Shown here: in pieces, positions 1 through 10,693 of the stretch
How the letters are laid out: every line of letters starts with the position of its first letter
Numbering within the stretch: the stretch's first letter is position 1
Source of the DNA: an uncultured Prochlorococcus sp.
Lineage (GTDB): Bacteria > Cyanobacteriota > Cyanobacteriia > PCC-6307 > Cyanobiaceae
NCBI GenBank assembly: GCA_902625845.1
Contig: CACOCT010000003.1
Coordinates: 1-64,000, forward strand
Direction: 5' to 3'
DNA length: 64,000 bases
Position numbers and translations under genes: made by a program
The notes under the pieces: generated by a model
Databases searched by the model: none
Seen by the model: the letters and a program-made list of their open reading frames with translations, nothing else
Told to the model about the DNA's origin: nothing

Positions 1-171
1 GAAACAAAAGTAGAAACTAAAGAAGAAACAAAAGAAGAAACTAAGGAAGAACCAAAAGTAGAATCGAAGGAAGAATCAAAAGCAGAAACTAAGGAAGAAC
101 CAAAAGCAGAAACTAAGGAAGATCCAAAATTTGAATCTAATGAAGACTCAAAAAAGGAAATTAAAGAATAA
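1..171 (+). CDS. C-terminal end of a protein with a low-complexity Lys/Glu/Thr-rich repeat tail (partial, runs off left edge)
   Basis: Open from base 1 in frame 1 to TAA at 169-171; translation ETKVETKEETKEETKEEPKVESKEESKAETKEEPKAETKEDPKFESNEDSKKEIKE*. Confidence 0.6.
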   Translation, partial: ETKVETKEETKEETKEEPKVESKEESKAETKEEPKAETKEDPKFESNEDSKKEIKE

Positions 172-390
172 TCCAAGAATTACTAAAGTTAAATAAAAAA
201 ACTATTTTTAAATAAATTGAAATTCTAATTTGGATTAAGTATTTTTAATTATAACTATCTACTCTAAATTAATAAAATTTTTGATTAATTGAATTTAAAT
301 AAAAATAAATATGTATTTTATAAGTTCAAAATTTAAATATTCTTGTAATTACTGGTAATTAATTTATTAATAATCAAGTTAATTTTCGAA

Positions 391-792
391 TTATTCAAAA
401 TCAAACCCTATAAATAACTCTTTGTGAACAACAAGAACATCGAATAAAGAGGTACCTGCGGCTGGTGTTAATGGAATCTGATCTACACTAAAGGCTTCTG
501 CGCATAACAAATGTCCATCCCATCTAGTGTTATGTTCACTTATTTCAATTGACCAATCAATAACTTTTTTAAAATGGTCTGGCATCAATGACCCAATCTT
601 TCTCGAGATTTGGCATAAATTTGTAAGTATTGGAGGCTTTGAAGGCCTCTTAAGATCTTTAATTAAACTTGGCTGTGTAAAAACACTTGTATAACGTATG
701 TATTCTATTAACTCATAATCTTTTTCAGAAAGGTTAGCTTCTTTTAGAGCTTTTTCAAATTGATCTAGAGGAGTTATTGGCCTTTTTATCAT
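391..792 (-). CDS. conserved hypothetical protein
   Basis: 133-aa ORF with non-biased composition. Confidence 0.75.
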   Translation of the reverse strand: MIKRPITPLDQFEKALKEANLSEKDYELIEYIRYTSVFTQPSLIKDLKRPSKPPILTNLCQISRKIGSLMPDHFKKVIDWSIEISEHNTRWDGHLLCAEAFSVDQIPLTPAAGTSLFDVLVVHKELFIGFDFE

Positions 793-921
793 TTAAGCCT
801 TATTTTTACCATCTATTATAAATTTTCTTCTGATAAAGAAAAATATTCCCGTCGTAATTATCATTACTGGTGCATGATAACTTAAGGTTGAAAAATATTC
901 TCCTAATGCTTGAGCATCCAT
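793..921 (-). CDS. small single-TM protein (MDAQALGEYFSTLSYHAPVMIITTGIFFFIRRKFIIDGKNKA)
   Basis: 42-aa ORF read manually; stop overlaps the start region of the next minus-strand ORF. Confidence 0.5.
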   Translation of the reverse strand: MDAQALGEYFSTLSYHAPVMIITTGIFFFIRRKFIIDGKNKA

Positions 922-1016
922 ATTTGAAAATTAAAATTAATATTAAAAAGTATATTATCTAGAAGTTTTTATTGTGATTTACAAGTGATTATTGTTATTA
1001 ATTTAAACTTTAGTAA

Positions 1017-1256
1017 TTAATCTTTTTTGATATTTTCGGCTTCATTTCCCTCACTCATATTATTATTTTTAATATTCTCAGGTTCATTAACTGCTTTATT
1101 TAATTCATTCTGAAATTCATTGGAAGCATTTTTAAGGCTTTGAAGAGTCTTACCAAGCTGTTTACCAAGTTCTGGAAGTTTTTTAGGACCAAATATTAGT
1201 AGTGCAAGTACAAGTATAACTGTAACTTCTGGCAAACCTACTCCAAAAATATTCAT
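1017..1256 (-). CDS. tatA: Sec-independent protein translocase TatA/E family
   Basis: N-terminal TM plus FGPKKLPELGKQLGKTLQSLK amphipathic helix typical of TatA. Confidence 0.93.
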   Translation of the reverse strand: MNIFGVGLPEVTVILVLALLIFGPKKLPELGKQLGKTLQSLKNASNEFQNELNKAVNEPENIKNNNMSEGNEAENIKKD

Positions 1257-1666
1257 AAAGAAATGATTTTAATTTGATTATATATTAGATATTTAATAAA
1301 AGCACTTAAGCAAATATTAGTACTTAATAAATAATCTTTAATTGTTAATTAAAAAATATTTTTTCAATAACTATTGCAGTTAAAGCACCTTTAAAAAAAA
1401 CGAACCAAAGCAATGAGTAATCAGTTAATCTTAATTTTTTTTGATACCAAGAAATCATTCTTTTGTGAGTTTGAATAATTTTTCTCATAATCAAAATTGC
1501 CTTTATTCTTTTTTAAATTTATACCTTGTATGAGATTTTTGAAAGTATTTAAATAATTAAAATAAATTTATTTAGCAATTAAGTAGGTAATCAATAAATA
1601 TTATTTGTTCTTTAGTAACATTTAATTTTTGAATATATTATTCTTAAAAAAGATAATCCCTAAGAA

Positions 1667-1906
1667 ATGAAAAAATTTTTCTTATCATTCTCTATTATAT
1701 TTTTTTTAAATCCTGTAAATGCTGTAACAACTAGGATGTTTAGAGTTTTAGATACTTGCGCGAGATACAGACTTAATGAATTGGATGCTTTTCAAGCTCT
1801 TGAAAAACTTAAATTACAAAATAATCAAAATAATCAATTAGAAGCAAAAGCAAAAATAAAAAAATATTGTTCCGTTTTTACACCCAACGAAAAAATAGAA
1901 TTTTAA
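1667..1906 (+). CDS. small secreted hypothetical protein
   Basis: 79-aa ORF with signal peptide. Confidence 0.6.
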   Translation: MKKFFLSFSIIFFLNPVNAVTTRMFRVLDTCARYRLNELDAFQALEKLKLQNNQNNQLEAKAKIKKYCSVFTPNEKIEF

Positions 1907-2466
1907 TCATTATTCAATTTGCTATTTATATTTACGCACTTATTTGTAGTATTTTTTACTTATCGTTTGCAAAAACATTAAAAAATTATTTAGGATATAT
2001 TTTTATACAAATTATCTTGAACATAGGAGAAAAAGTTCCTGAATTTCAAATGCTTGATCAAAACGGAATTCAGAGAACTAATAAGAAATTAAAATCACCT
2101 TTAGTGCTATTTTTTTACCCTAAAGACGATACCCCAGGTTGCACTATTGAAGTTTGCGGATTTAGAGATAAATATGACCTTTTTAAGGTACTTGGAGCTG
2201 AAGTATGGGGAGTAAGTAATGGGAATTCTGCAAGTCATTTATCATTTGCAAATAAAAATAAATTACAATATCCGCTTTTATGCGATACCAATGATTCTTT
2301 ACGCAAGATCTTTGGAGTTCCAAAAGTACTTGGTTTACTTGATGGTAGGGTCACATATGTAATTGACAGAAAAGGAATTGTTAGACATATTTACAGAGAT
2401 TTATTAAATGGTCCTGCTCATATTAAAGAAGCAATAAGAGTATTGAAAGAACTTCAAAATCAATAA
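1867..2466 (+). CDS. peroxiredoxin, BCP/PrxQ type
   Basis: GEKVPEFQMLDQNG...LVLFFYPKDDTPGCTIEVCGFRD; true start is probably about 2029, not 1867. Confidence 0.9.
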   Translation: MFRFYTQRKNRILIIIQFAIYIYALICSIFYLSFAKTLKNYLGYIFIQIILNIGEKVPEFQMLDQNGIQRTNKKLKSPLVLFFYPKDDTPGCTIEVCGFRDKYDLFKVLGAEVWGVSNGNSASHLSFANKNKLQYPLLCDTNDSLRKIFGVPKVLGLLDGRVTYVIDRKGIVRHIYRDLLNGPAHIKEAIRVLKELQNQ

Positions 2467-2526
2467 GAACGTCTATTCTTGATGTTAAGATTGCTTAATA
2501 ATTTCTTAAAAAACTAAAATTTTAAA

Positions 2527-2799
2527 ATGACAAAAGTTGGTTTAAAAGCAGTTGATGAAGCCATAGCTAATGGAGTTGATCTTGATGGAACGACTATTCC
2601 ATCCAAAATGCTTGATTTATATAATAGAATTATGTTTGAAGAAAATAAAAGAAAGAGAAGCGGTGTCAAAAAATCAATGAGAAATAGATGTGTTAAAACA
2701 GGATCAAAACATTTTGATAAAGACACTTTAAATAGTATGCTAATTGATGCAGGTTGGGAGGGTTTAAAAGATAAAGAGATTACTTTTTTCTATGGATAA
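2527..2799 (+). CDS. hypothetical protein
   Basis: 90-aa ORF. Confidence 0.6.
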   Translation: MTKVGLKAVDEAIANGVDLDGTTIPSKMLDLYNRIMFEENKRKRSGVKKSMRNRCVKTGSKHFDKDTLNSMLIDAGWEGLKDKEITFFYG

Positions 2800-2840
2800 A
2801 ACTTTATTAATATCGCAGATTTTTCATTCTTTTTTGAAAA

Positions 2841-3044
2841 ATGATTGATAACAATATTAGAAAAATAGCAGAAAAGCTCAACCAGTTAGCTTGTAAGGAG
2901 TGCACAAAAGGATGGATATCTGATCGTGATCAATCTACGGATCCGATTAAAGATATTTTAGATTGCTTCGAAAATGGACTAATTACAAATAAATTGAAAG
3001 ATAGGCTTATCAAAGAAACTAATGAAATTAAAAATAAAATTTAA
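2841..3044 (+). CDS. hypothetical protein
   Basis: 67-aa ORF. Confidence 0.55.
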   Translation: MIDNNIRKIAEKLNQLACKECTKGWISDRDQSTDPIKDILDCFENGLITNKLKDRLIKETNEIKNKI

Positions 3045-3142
3045 TCTCTTATAAATTTGATTTGTTTTAATGTAAAATTTAAACTAATTTATTAAAACAA
3101 ATAAACAATCCATCTTTAAAAATAGATATAAGCAATAATTAT

Positions 3143-3334
3143 TTGAATTATAAATTAAAAATGTTTAATGACTTTGCAGTTGCATTCAGTGAAATGGGAT
3201 TACGTAAATGGCAAATAATAGCAACGAGTATAAGCTTTATTGTTTTTCCAATTACTTTTTTTATTTCTTCAAAGAATTTTGACGCTGAGGCAGTATATGG
3301 GTGGATGATGGAAAAGCCTAAAAAGAATAAATAA
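3143..3334 (+). CDS. small membrane protein
   Basis: 63-aa ORF with one TM. Confidence 0.5.
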   Translation: MNYKLKMFNDFAVAFSEMGLRKWQIIATSISFIVFPITFFISSKNFDAEAVYGWMMEKPKKNK

Positions 3335-3640
3335 ACTATTTTGAATAGGGAACAAACTGATGCTAAGAATTTAAAATACTTGCTAATTATGTAATTAGAA
3401 ATATAAAATCTAATGTCTACTACTTCTTACTTAATGCATATACTTTTTGGTCAAGCATCAGGAATGAATAGTGATTTTATTCTTGTTATAATACCAATCC
3501 TTTCTATTATAGTCTTGATGTTTGGTATAAGATCTATCTTTTTCGATACAAGTAAAACTAAGCTAAAAAAACAAAGATAAATATCAACCCTTTTAATTTT
3601 TCTTTAAAAAAAGTTGTGTGATTTCTAAGAATAATTTAAT

Positions 3641-3949
3641 TTATTTACTATTTTCTTTAAAAAGTTTTAAAGATTTTTTATGAGCTAAATTAGCTTCTAT
3701 TACGGTTACAACTGAAATAAAAGATAGTCCAGCTAAGCCTATTAATTGGTCTGATTGAGTTGGGTCCTTATCTCCTTGTAAGAGTATTCCTAGAACAAAC
3801 CATACTAGAACTGCTCCTGCTGTAAGAAAATAAGGTAACCATCTTCTCTGGTAAATGTAACCAGTACCTAAACCAGGGAAGAAATTTAATAATGATGCAA
3901 CCCAACCGCTGGATGAAGCTAAAATTTGATCTTTGTTTATATTTTCCAA
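3641..3949 (-). CDS. small membrane protein, two or three TM
   Basis: 102-aa ORF. Confidence 0.65.
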   Translation of the reverse strand: MENINKDQILASSSGWVASLLNFFPGLGTGYIYQRRWLPYFLTAGAVLVWFVLGILLQGDKDPTQSDQLIGLAGLSFISVVTVIEANLAHKKSLKLFKENSK

Positions 3950-4017
3950 GAAATTTTAAAGTTTAGTTTATTTTAAAGTTATAAATTAAAAAATTGGGAA
4001 AAAATTTAGTTTAATAT

Positions 4018-4134
4018 TTATTTGAAAACTAAAGCCCACCCTGTCACCGCAAAGAGAAATACTGCAAGTGCAAACAAACTCTTGCTGTTAGCTTTACCTT
4101 TTTTATCGGTAGATTTAAAAGGAATAAGTCCCAT
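4018..4134 (-). CDS. small single-TM protein (MGLIPFKSTDKKGKANSKSLFALAVFLFAVTGWALVFK)
   Basis: 38-aa ORF read manually on minus strand. Confidence 0.5.
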   Translation of the reverse strand: MGLIPFKSTDKKGKANSKSLFALAVFLFAVTGWALVFK

Positions 4135-4419
4135 GTTTTTAAAAATTTTTTTTATCATACATCATTTTTTTTCTCTAAGGATAATGATTATTAACTTGTA
4201 AAAAAACAAATAATAGGTTAAGCAAATTTGGTTATAAGCAATTAGGTTTATTCTTCTATCAAATTTGCACATAAAAAAACTTTGGTTATTTATAATCAAC
4301 CGGTATTTAAAAAGTTTATATAATATATTTATATTTAATATATGCATTAATTATTATTATTATTATTTAATTGGTGAAGAAAATATTTAATTTATATTCA
4401 AATAAATTTTGATTAGATT

Positions 4420-4854
4420 ATGAAATTATTAATAAATACTAATTTATCAATACCCTGTAAGGAGTTTAAATGGCGTTTCTCTAGATCTTCTGGATCAGGA
4501 GGACAAAAAGTAAATAAAACTGATAGTAAAGTTGAAATTATTTTTGATATTAAGAATTCAAAATTCTTGAATGAATTTCAGAAAATAAAATTAAGAAAGA
4601 ATCTAAACAAGAAACTAGTAAATGACTGCATTTGCATTATTGTTAAAGATCAAAGGACTCAGGGACATAATCGTCAATTAGCTTTAAAGCGCATGGCTAA
4701 GTTAATAAAAGATACTTTAAATAAAAAAACAATATATAGAATAAAAACTAAACCATCAATATCAGCCCAAAATAAGAGAATTGAAGAAAAAAAGAAAAGG
4801 AGTGAATTGAAGAATACTAGAAGATTTAGGTATTTCGAGGGAAATTACGATTAG
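4420..4854 (+). CDS. arfB: peptide chain release factor-like / ArfB (YaeJ)-type peptidyl-tRNA hydrolase
   Basis: GGQ motif in SSGSGGQKVNKTDSKVE and basic C-terminal tail. Confidence 0.85.
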   Translation: MKLLINTNLSIPCKEFKWRFSRSSGSGGQKVNKTDSKVEIIFDIKNSKFLNEFQKIKLRKNLNKKLVNDCICIIVKDQRTQGHNRQLALKRMAKLIKDTLNKKTIYRIKTKPSISAQNKRIEEKKKRSELKNTRRFRYFEGNYD

Positions 4855-5026
4855 ATTATTTTGAGAATTAATGCACATAATTAATCTTTTGAAAATTAAA
4901 TGCGAATAATTTTTTTTAAAACAAATAAAGTTTACAGATTAAATTAAACTATCTCCTTAATTTGTAAATATTTTTCTTGACAAAGAAAACAAGATTTTTT
5001 ATTGTTTTCAACAAGACAATTAATCA

Positions 5027-5176
5027 ATGCAACAACAAAAAGGTATAACTATTGAAGCAGGTGTTAAAAGACTCTCTTCTTTAATGAAAAAGGGACTAAT
5101 AACAGAAGAAGAGTTCTTGTCTGCAGAAGAACTGATTATTCAGAGCGAAATGGAAATTCCTCCTGATAAGAAATAA
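5027..5176 (+). CDS. small hypothetical protein with SHOCT-like motif
   Basis: MQQQKGITIEAGVKRLSSLMKKGLITEEEFLSAEELIIQSEMEIPPDKK; L-x-x-L-x-x-x-G-x-I-T-x-x-E-F pattern. Confidence 0.45.
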   Translation: MQQQKGITIEAGVKRLSSLMKKGLITEEEFLSAEELIIQSEMEIPPDKK

Positions 5177-5577
5177 AAATTACTAAGTACTTATAAAAGT
5201 ACCTCTTGGATAAAGTCTGGCAATTTTTTTAAATTGAGTAAATTTTTTCTTTTTCATATCATGTTTGTATCTTTTCAGCATGAAAATATAATTTATAGTT
5301 CCAATTATCATTAATAAAAAGAGAAATTCAAATCCGGCTACAAAATTCATATCAAATAAAAATTATATTTTTAATCTGACAAATTTTTTTTTATAAAACA
5401 TCAGTATTTATATCTAGTTCCTACTAATAATTTTTATATTTATAAAAAATATTTTGGTTCTTTATATGATTTACTTATTACTTCTTTTAACAAATATCCG
5501 ATATTTTATGTAAACTTAAAGCAAACTTTTTATTTATCTAATACAAATTAATTGACTTTTTTTTAAACCCTTAATAA

Positions 5578-5832
5578 ATGACAAAAAATAAAAAATCTTT
5601 AGCAAAAATTATAGAAAAGCTTCAAGAAGATGAGGAACATACTAATTTTAAAAAATGGAATGAGGATTTGTTCTCAAAATTTATTTTATTATTTCCAACC
5701 GCTATATTTTTAATTACCTTTTTAAGGATCAATAATGATAAATCTTTTATTGATTTATTTAGTTTTTTATTAGTAGCATCAATTTTGGTTTTATTTGGAG
5801 TGGCTTTAAATTTTATTCTCACCAAAAAATAA
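5578..5832 (+). CDS. small membrane protein
   Basis: 84-aa ORF, two TM. Confidence 0.55.
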   Translation: MTKNKKSLAKIIEKLQEDEEHTNFKKWNEDLFSKFILLFPTAIFLITFLRINNDKSFIDLFSFLLVASILVLFGVALNFILTKK

Positions 5833-5975
5833 ATATTGATTTATTTGAAAGTAAAAGTTAGTTGATTAAGTTGTAATTTAATTTCTTAAATAATCAATTT
5901 ACACAATACTTTGATAATTTTGGTACTTGGATATGGTGATCATTCAGTTATGGTATTTAGGATTTAAATCAAAAA

Positions 5976-6182
5976 ATGCAAATACTTGTTGTTGGTATAG
6001 GTTTACTAATTGGTTTATTAATTAGTTGGATATATGGTCTCTCAGGTGGGGATGTGTTTGTTTGGATATTCTGTTTATATTTAGGTTTGGAGGTTGGTCA
6101 GATGATTTTTTCAGATGATAGTAACGATGATGATGATGATTTTGATGGAGGAATTTTGACTCCTGTATATCAAGGAATTTAA
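5976..6182 (+). CDS. small membrane protein
   Basis: 68-aa ORF, two TM, acidic segment SDDSNDDDDDFDGG. Confidence 0.5.
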   Translation: MQILVVGIGLLIGLLISWIYGLSGGDVFVWIFCLYLGLEVGQMIFSDDSNDDDDDFDGGILTPVYQGI

Positions 6183-6220
6183 TTAACTTTTCAATAATTA
6201 TTACTTATAATTTTTCCAAG

Positions 6221-6433
6221 TTATTTAAATCCTTTTCTCACAATCCATAAATAATAAGTAAGCCAAATTGGCGGCAGATACTTAAATAATTCCCCTAATT
6301 TATTTATATAGAAAGGTGTGCTTTCATATGTTATTAGTTCAATCACAAATGATGATAACAAGATCCAAATAGCGATACTAATAATATTTGCCCCTAATAA
6401 AGCGAACTTATTCTTTTTAAAAATCTTTGGCAT
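6221..6433 (-). CDS. small membrane protein
   Basis: 70-aa ORF. Confidence 0.5.
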   Translation of the reverse strand: MPKIFKKNKFALLGANIISIAIWILLSSFVIELITYESTPFYINKLGELFKYLPPIWLTYYLWIVRKGFK

Positions 6434-7190
6434 GTTAATTTTACTTCTTAAACATAACTTATAAATAACAAAGATAATTCACAAGCAATATTAATAATAT
6501 TTTTATTAAATAGATTTTTGATAATATAAATAATTAATAATTGAACCCAAAGTTATGTCATCACCTATGAAAGATTTTCTAGATCAGTTTTTTGAATTAT
6601 GTAAAAAATATCAGGAAGAAATTAAACCTGCAATTATGGCAGAGATATTAAGAGATTATGCAGATAGATTAGAGGGATAAAAACGAAGATAAGATTTCTT
6701 TGTTTTGTTTTCTAAAAGGTATTTATGATGCTTTAGATTACAGGAACTCTAAATAATTAGCGTTAGTAGCTTTAATTATTAATCAATTTAATCAAGGAAG
6801 TATTTTAAAGAATTAAAATCAAGGTTAAATAGGATTCTTCCAGAAAATATTTTGTATAACAAAAAAACTTTAATAAAAAATTTTGAATTATAAGGTTAAT
6901 AGATCTAAATAACTTATTAAATTCGAAAAATTTAGATTAAAGAAAAATACCTTTGCTTTGAATAAACATATGAAAATTAGGATTACTAAGATACATGTTA
7001 AAAAAAAGTTTTATTGAAAAAAATACTAAAGCTGAAATTGCAAATAAAGAAATTAAAAATGATCTTTTTTCAATTTTTTGATTATTAAAATACAATTTTT
7101 TCAATTTCATAAAAAGTTTAAGGTCTATAGAATTTTTAGCAAAAAATATTTGAATATTTTTAAAATTAAATGTTTTATTTAGATTGATTA

Positions 7191-8378
7191 CTAAGAACTA
7201 GATAAATTTCTTCCCTTCCAAGTCCAACCTTTGCCTGTATATGTTTTATAAATTGAAAGTAAGCTTATGTATAAAACAACTATTCCACCTAAGCCACTTA
7301 AAAACCAATATTTTTCTGGAATATTGTACTGAGCTTTTAACCAATACCTTTTGCATATGTAAGTAAAAATTGACATAAATGAAATAAAACCTACATTTAA
7401 AAAACTTGTATTTTGGTTTTTCAAAACAATAATTATTGATATGCTAAAAAGTAACCAAGGCATACTATAAGTTAAAAAAACATAAACAGATGCTGATATT
7501 GACTTGAGGAAATTTTTTTCTAAACCTAAAAACCAATTTTTGCTCCATCCTTCGATTAATGTATTGAAATCTTTATACATATTTAAAGAGATATCTTTAA
7601 TTGCTATGAGAAAATTTAATTTTAAATTACTATCTTTAATCTTTTTTGCTAACGCAAGATCTTCAACAACTTCATCATGAGTACCCTCATGTCCTTTGAT
7701 AAATTTATATGAATCGCTTTTGAAAAGCATAAAAGGGCCTGCAGCAAAGGCAATATCACTATCCTTGTTGTTGGTATCAGAGATGGGGAAACCTATCATT
7801 AATAAACTAGTCATGATTGGTTGAACCATCCACTCTGCTAAGCAGTTACAGTTTACTTTTGGGGCTAGTGATAATAAATCTATACTTTCTTTAGATGCTT
7901 TCGCTAATGCTTTAAGAATACAATTTTCACCAACTACAACATCTGCATCAATAAATAGTATCCATTCAGAATTGATTTCTTTTGAACCAACATAACATGG
8001 CCAATTCTTTCCTACCCATCTTTTATCAGTTGGTCTTGGACCTGATGAAATTATTTCTAATTCTTCAGGATTCTTAGAGACTTGATTTTTAAAATTTTCA
8101 ACTTTTGAAAAGGTTTTATCATTACTCGAATCATCCACTACTAAAGTCTTAAATTGAATACTAGGTCTTGATATCTGATTTAATGCATTTAAACAGTTAA
8201 TTATATTTATTTCTTCGTTATAAGCAGGAATTATGACGGTAAGACTTGTATCTATTGGTTCTTTAGAACAATTAACTTGTAGAAAAGGTGCTTTTTTAAA
8301 GATATAAATTTCTATTAAAATAGAACTAATAACTAGTGCAAAAGTTAAGATTGAAATTAGTAATAAAACTATATTCAT
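7191..8378 (-). CDS. family 2 glycosyltransferase, membrane anchored (HpnB/CruG-like)
   Basis: LTVIIPAYNEEINI, LVVDDSSNDKT, FIDADVVV and C-terminal TM segments. Confidence 0.8.
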   Translation of the reverse strand: MNIVLLLISILTFALVISSILIEIYIFKKAPFLQVNCSKEPIDTSLTVIIPAYNEEINIINCLNALNQISRPSIQFKTLVVDDSSNDKTFSKVENFKNQVSKNPEELEIISSGPRPTDKRWVGKNWPCYVGSKEINSEWILFIDADVVVGENCILKALAKASKESIDLLSLAPKVNCNCLAEWMVQPIMTSLLMIGFPISDTNNKDSDIAFAAGPFMLFKSDSYKFIKGHEGTHDEVVEDLALAKKIKDSNLKLNFLIAIKDISLNMYKDFNTLIEGWSKNWFLGLEKNFLKSISASVYVFLTYSMPWLLFSISIIIVLKNQNTSFLNVGFISFMSIFTYICKRYWLKAQYNIPEKYWFLSGLGGIVVLYISLLSIYKTYTGKGWTWKGRNLSSS

Positions 8379-8534
8379 ATCTAAAACTAATTACATTAAT
8401 AAATATATCTCAATTTTGATCTGTAGCTAATAAATTGATAACACCATACAAGACATAAATATTACTTTTTAATAGTTTTATAAATACTTGCTAATATATT
8501 TAAGTTATATTAATAGTCAGATAATAATAATTTA

Positions 8535-8639
8535 ATGGAAAATTCTCAACAACTAATTCTTATGGCGACTGCTTTACTTATAGTGATTTTTGCTGGGACA
8601 CTCGCTTTGAGGCTTGGGGTTGGTTTGAAAAATGATTAA
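8535..8639 (+). CDS. 34-aa single-TM protein, possibly PsaM-like
   Basis: MENSQQLILMATALLIVIFAGTLALRLGVGLKND read manually; the ALRLG-type tail resembles PsaM, but this is weak. Confidence 0.35.
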   Translation: MENSQQLILMATALLIVIFAGTLALRLGVGLKND

Positions 8640-8654
8640 AAACCGATAATAAGG

Positions 8655-9026
8655 ATGAATCAAGTTCAAATAAAACATTTTTGCAGATGGTTGAAATTAG
8701 TTAATAAGAGAATGAATGTTCAACTTAAAGATGATAAAAAGAATTATTCAGAAGATTGGACTGAAGAAGTAATAGTGCCAGAATCAATTTATGAAATACT
8801 TACTGATGAAGAAAAGCAAAATTGGGATTATTGCAACCTCAATGATATTTACAGTACCGAAGATATTGAGGAAATTTTTAAAGTTAAACCTAATGCATTA
8901 AATAAATGTTTTTCAAAAAGATTTTATAAACTTTCAGAAGATGAAATAAAAGAGTGGGCAAGATTTAGTAAAATGATAAAAACTAATTTACCTATTAATG
9001 AAATTTTAATTATATATTCTCAATAG
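8655..9026 (+). CDS. hypothetical protein
   Basis: 123-aa ORF. Confidence 0.6.
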   Translation: MNQVQIKHFCRWLKLVNKRMNVQLKDDKKNYSEDWTEEVIVPESIYEILTDEEKQNWDYCNLNDIYSTEDIEEIFKVKPNALNKCFSKRFYKLSEDEIKEWARFSKMIKTNLPINEILIIYSQ

Positions 9027-9093
9027 AGATGATTGTTTTTAATTTCCATTGTTTTTCTAAATTTTAAGTAAAATTAAATAAATAATATTTTAT

Positions 9094-9477
9094 ATGAAGC
9101 TTATTGAAAATTTTATAGAGAAGTTTCATAATAATTGTCTACCCTCTCCTGAGAAATGCCTGATTATTGAAGAAGGAGATGATTTATATATTAAAAAATG
9201 GATTAAAAATGGAAAAATTAATGGTAAAGCTAAAGATATGTTTAAGTGGATAGAAAAAAGATATTTAAATAATAAATCTCAGCTAAAAGAAATAGACCCA
9301 TATAAATTTAAAGAAATAAATGATAGGTTTCTTATTAAATATTGGAGGATAATTATTTTGTTATGTGATTATCAAATGAAATATAGATATTATTCAAAAG
9401 CAATATATGCTATTAAAGATAAAAGTTATCCTGATATGAATTCAAATGACTTTTTTGAATTATTTGATAAGAAATGA
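9094..9477 (+). CDS. hypothetical protein
   Basis: 127-aa ORF. Confidence 0.6.
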   Translation: MKLIENFIEKFHNNCLPSPEKCLIIEEGDDLYIKKWIKNGKINGKAKDMFKWIEKRYLNNKSQLKEIDPYKFKEINDRFLIKYWRIIILLCDYQMKYRYYSKAIYAIKDKSYPDMNSNDFFELFDKK

Positions 9478-9560
9478 ATGATTATTCAAAAGCGAAAATA
9501 AAAATATTATTTTAAAAATATTAAATTCACCCTTAAATAATAAGATATTTAAAAAATTTA

Positions 9561-9938
9561 ATGAACATTTCCCCTTTAATTCATTTTTCTATTATTTCAA
9601 TTGGATCATTGCTAGGCGCAAATTTAAGATATATCTTAATAACTAGATTTTGTTCAATAAAGTTAAGTAAGAGTGTAAGATTGCTACTCGTAAATTTATT
9701 TGCTTCAGTAATTTTGGGTACCTCATTATCATTAAATAATGATAGTGATTTAACAATTTATAGAGAATTAATTATTTTATTTATTATTGGATTCTCTGGT
9801 AGCTTAAGTACTTTTTCCTCATTTATTAATGAATTATTCAAATTATCGATTAAAAGGAAATATAAAGATATTTCAATCATTATTTTTTTATCTATATTTT
9901 TAGGTTTGTTATCAATTTCTCTTGGATTATTATTGTGA
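9561..9938 (+). CDS. crcB: CrcB/Fluc-family fluoride channel subunit 1
   Basis: GSLLGANLRYIL ... FIIGFSGSLSTFSSFINEL, four TM. Confidence 0.85.
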   Translation: MNISPLIHFSIISIGSLLGANLRYILITRFCSIKLSKSVRLLLVNLFASVILGTSLSLNNDSDLTIYRELIILFIIGFSGSLSTFSSFINELFKLSIKRKYKDISIIIFLSIFLGLLSISLGLLL

Positions 9939-9946
9939 ATTTTTAG

Positions 9947-10285
9947 ATGTTTGAGTTTTTTATTATTTCTATAAGTTCTATTTTAGGTTCTTTAATTAGA
10001 TGGAAGATTGGCAATATTTTTTTGGTAAATGTTCTAGGATGCTTCATCTTTGGATTTATAAATAATCTTCAAGTTTCAAAAAAAATCAAGTTATTTCTCT
10101 GCTTTAGTTTTTGTGGATCTCTAACTACTTTTAGTGGATGGATTTTAGATTTATTAAATATTTTGAATAAAGGTTTATATTTCTTATTTTTTTTAAGGGT
10201 AAGTTTGTTTTTAGTTATGGGATACTTTGCAATGTATTTTGGATACTCATTATCAGATAAGCTAAAAAAATTAAAAAAAATGTAA
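9947..10285 (+). CDS. crcB: CrcB/Fluc-family fluoride channel subunit 2
   Basis: GSLIRWKIGN..LVNVLGCFIFGF...FCGSLTTFSGWILDL, four TM; 8 bp downstream of subunit 1. Confidence 0.85.
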   Translation: MFEFFIISISSILGSLIRWKIGNIFLVNVLGCFIFGFINNLQVSKKIKLFLCFSFCGSLTTFSGWILDLLNILNKGLYFLFFLRVSLFLVMGYFAMYFGYSLSDKLKKLKKM

Positions 10286-10346
10286 AAACTAAAATAATGA
10301 AAAATTTGAAAGTATTATTTAATTAATAACATCAATTTATTAATAA

Positions 10347-10562
10347 ATGATGGGGAAGTCACAAGAAAGATACAATGAAGAATTTGATGAAGGTTCAGAA
10401 TTACTTTGGCCCTCAGAAGAAGAAGATAAAGTGACAAGAAAATTTTATAGAGATCTTTCACATTTATCTAAAAATGAAAATCATAAGAAAATTGATTCGA
10501 GTATTTTCAAACAAATAATAAAATTACTTTTTGGCAAAGGAGGATCACCGCTTCGTAAATAA
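10347..10562 (+). CDS. hypothetical protein
   Basis: 71-aa ORF. Confidence 0.5.
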   Translation: MMGKSQERYNEEFDEGSELLWPSEEEDKVTRKFYRDLSHLSKNENHKKIDSSIFKQIIKLLFGKGGSPLRK

Positions 10563-10693
10563 ATTATTTATATTAATATCGAATCTTAAAAATGATTTTT
10601 TAATAAATTTGAATAACAATCTAAAAAAATAAAAACCCCCAACTAGGGATTTAGGTTTTAAAATTTAAGTTACTTAAATTAATTTTTATACTG

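Noticed and set aside
2514-2726. Antisense ORFs in the track (e.g. 2514-2726, 5622-5825, 11726-11926, 13223-13555, 14915-15115, 25892-26110, 34523-34750, 39519-39779, 41524-41739, and many in 46-61 kb)
   Set aside because: They lie opposite or inside better-supported genes and look like shadow frames; not called.
9480-9560. Possible fluoride riboswitch upstream of crcB
   Set aside because: Only AT-rich sequence; no recognisable crcB motif by eye.
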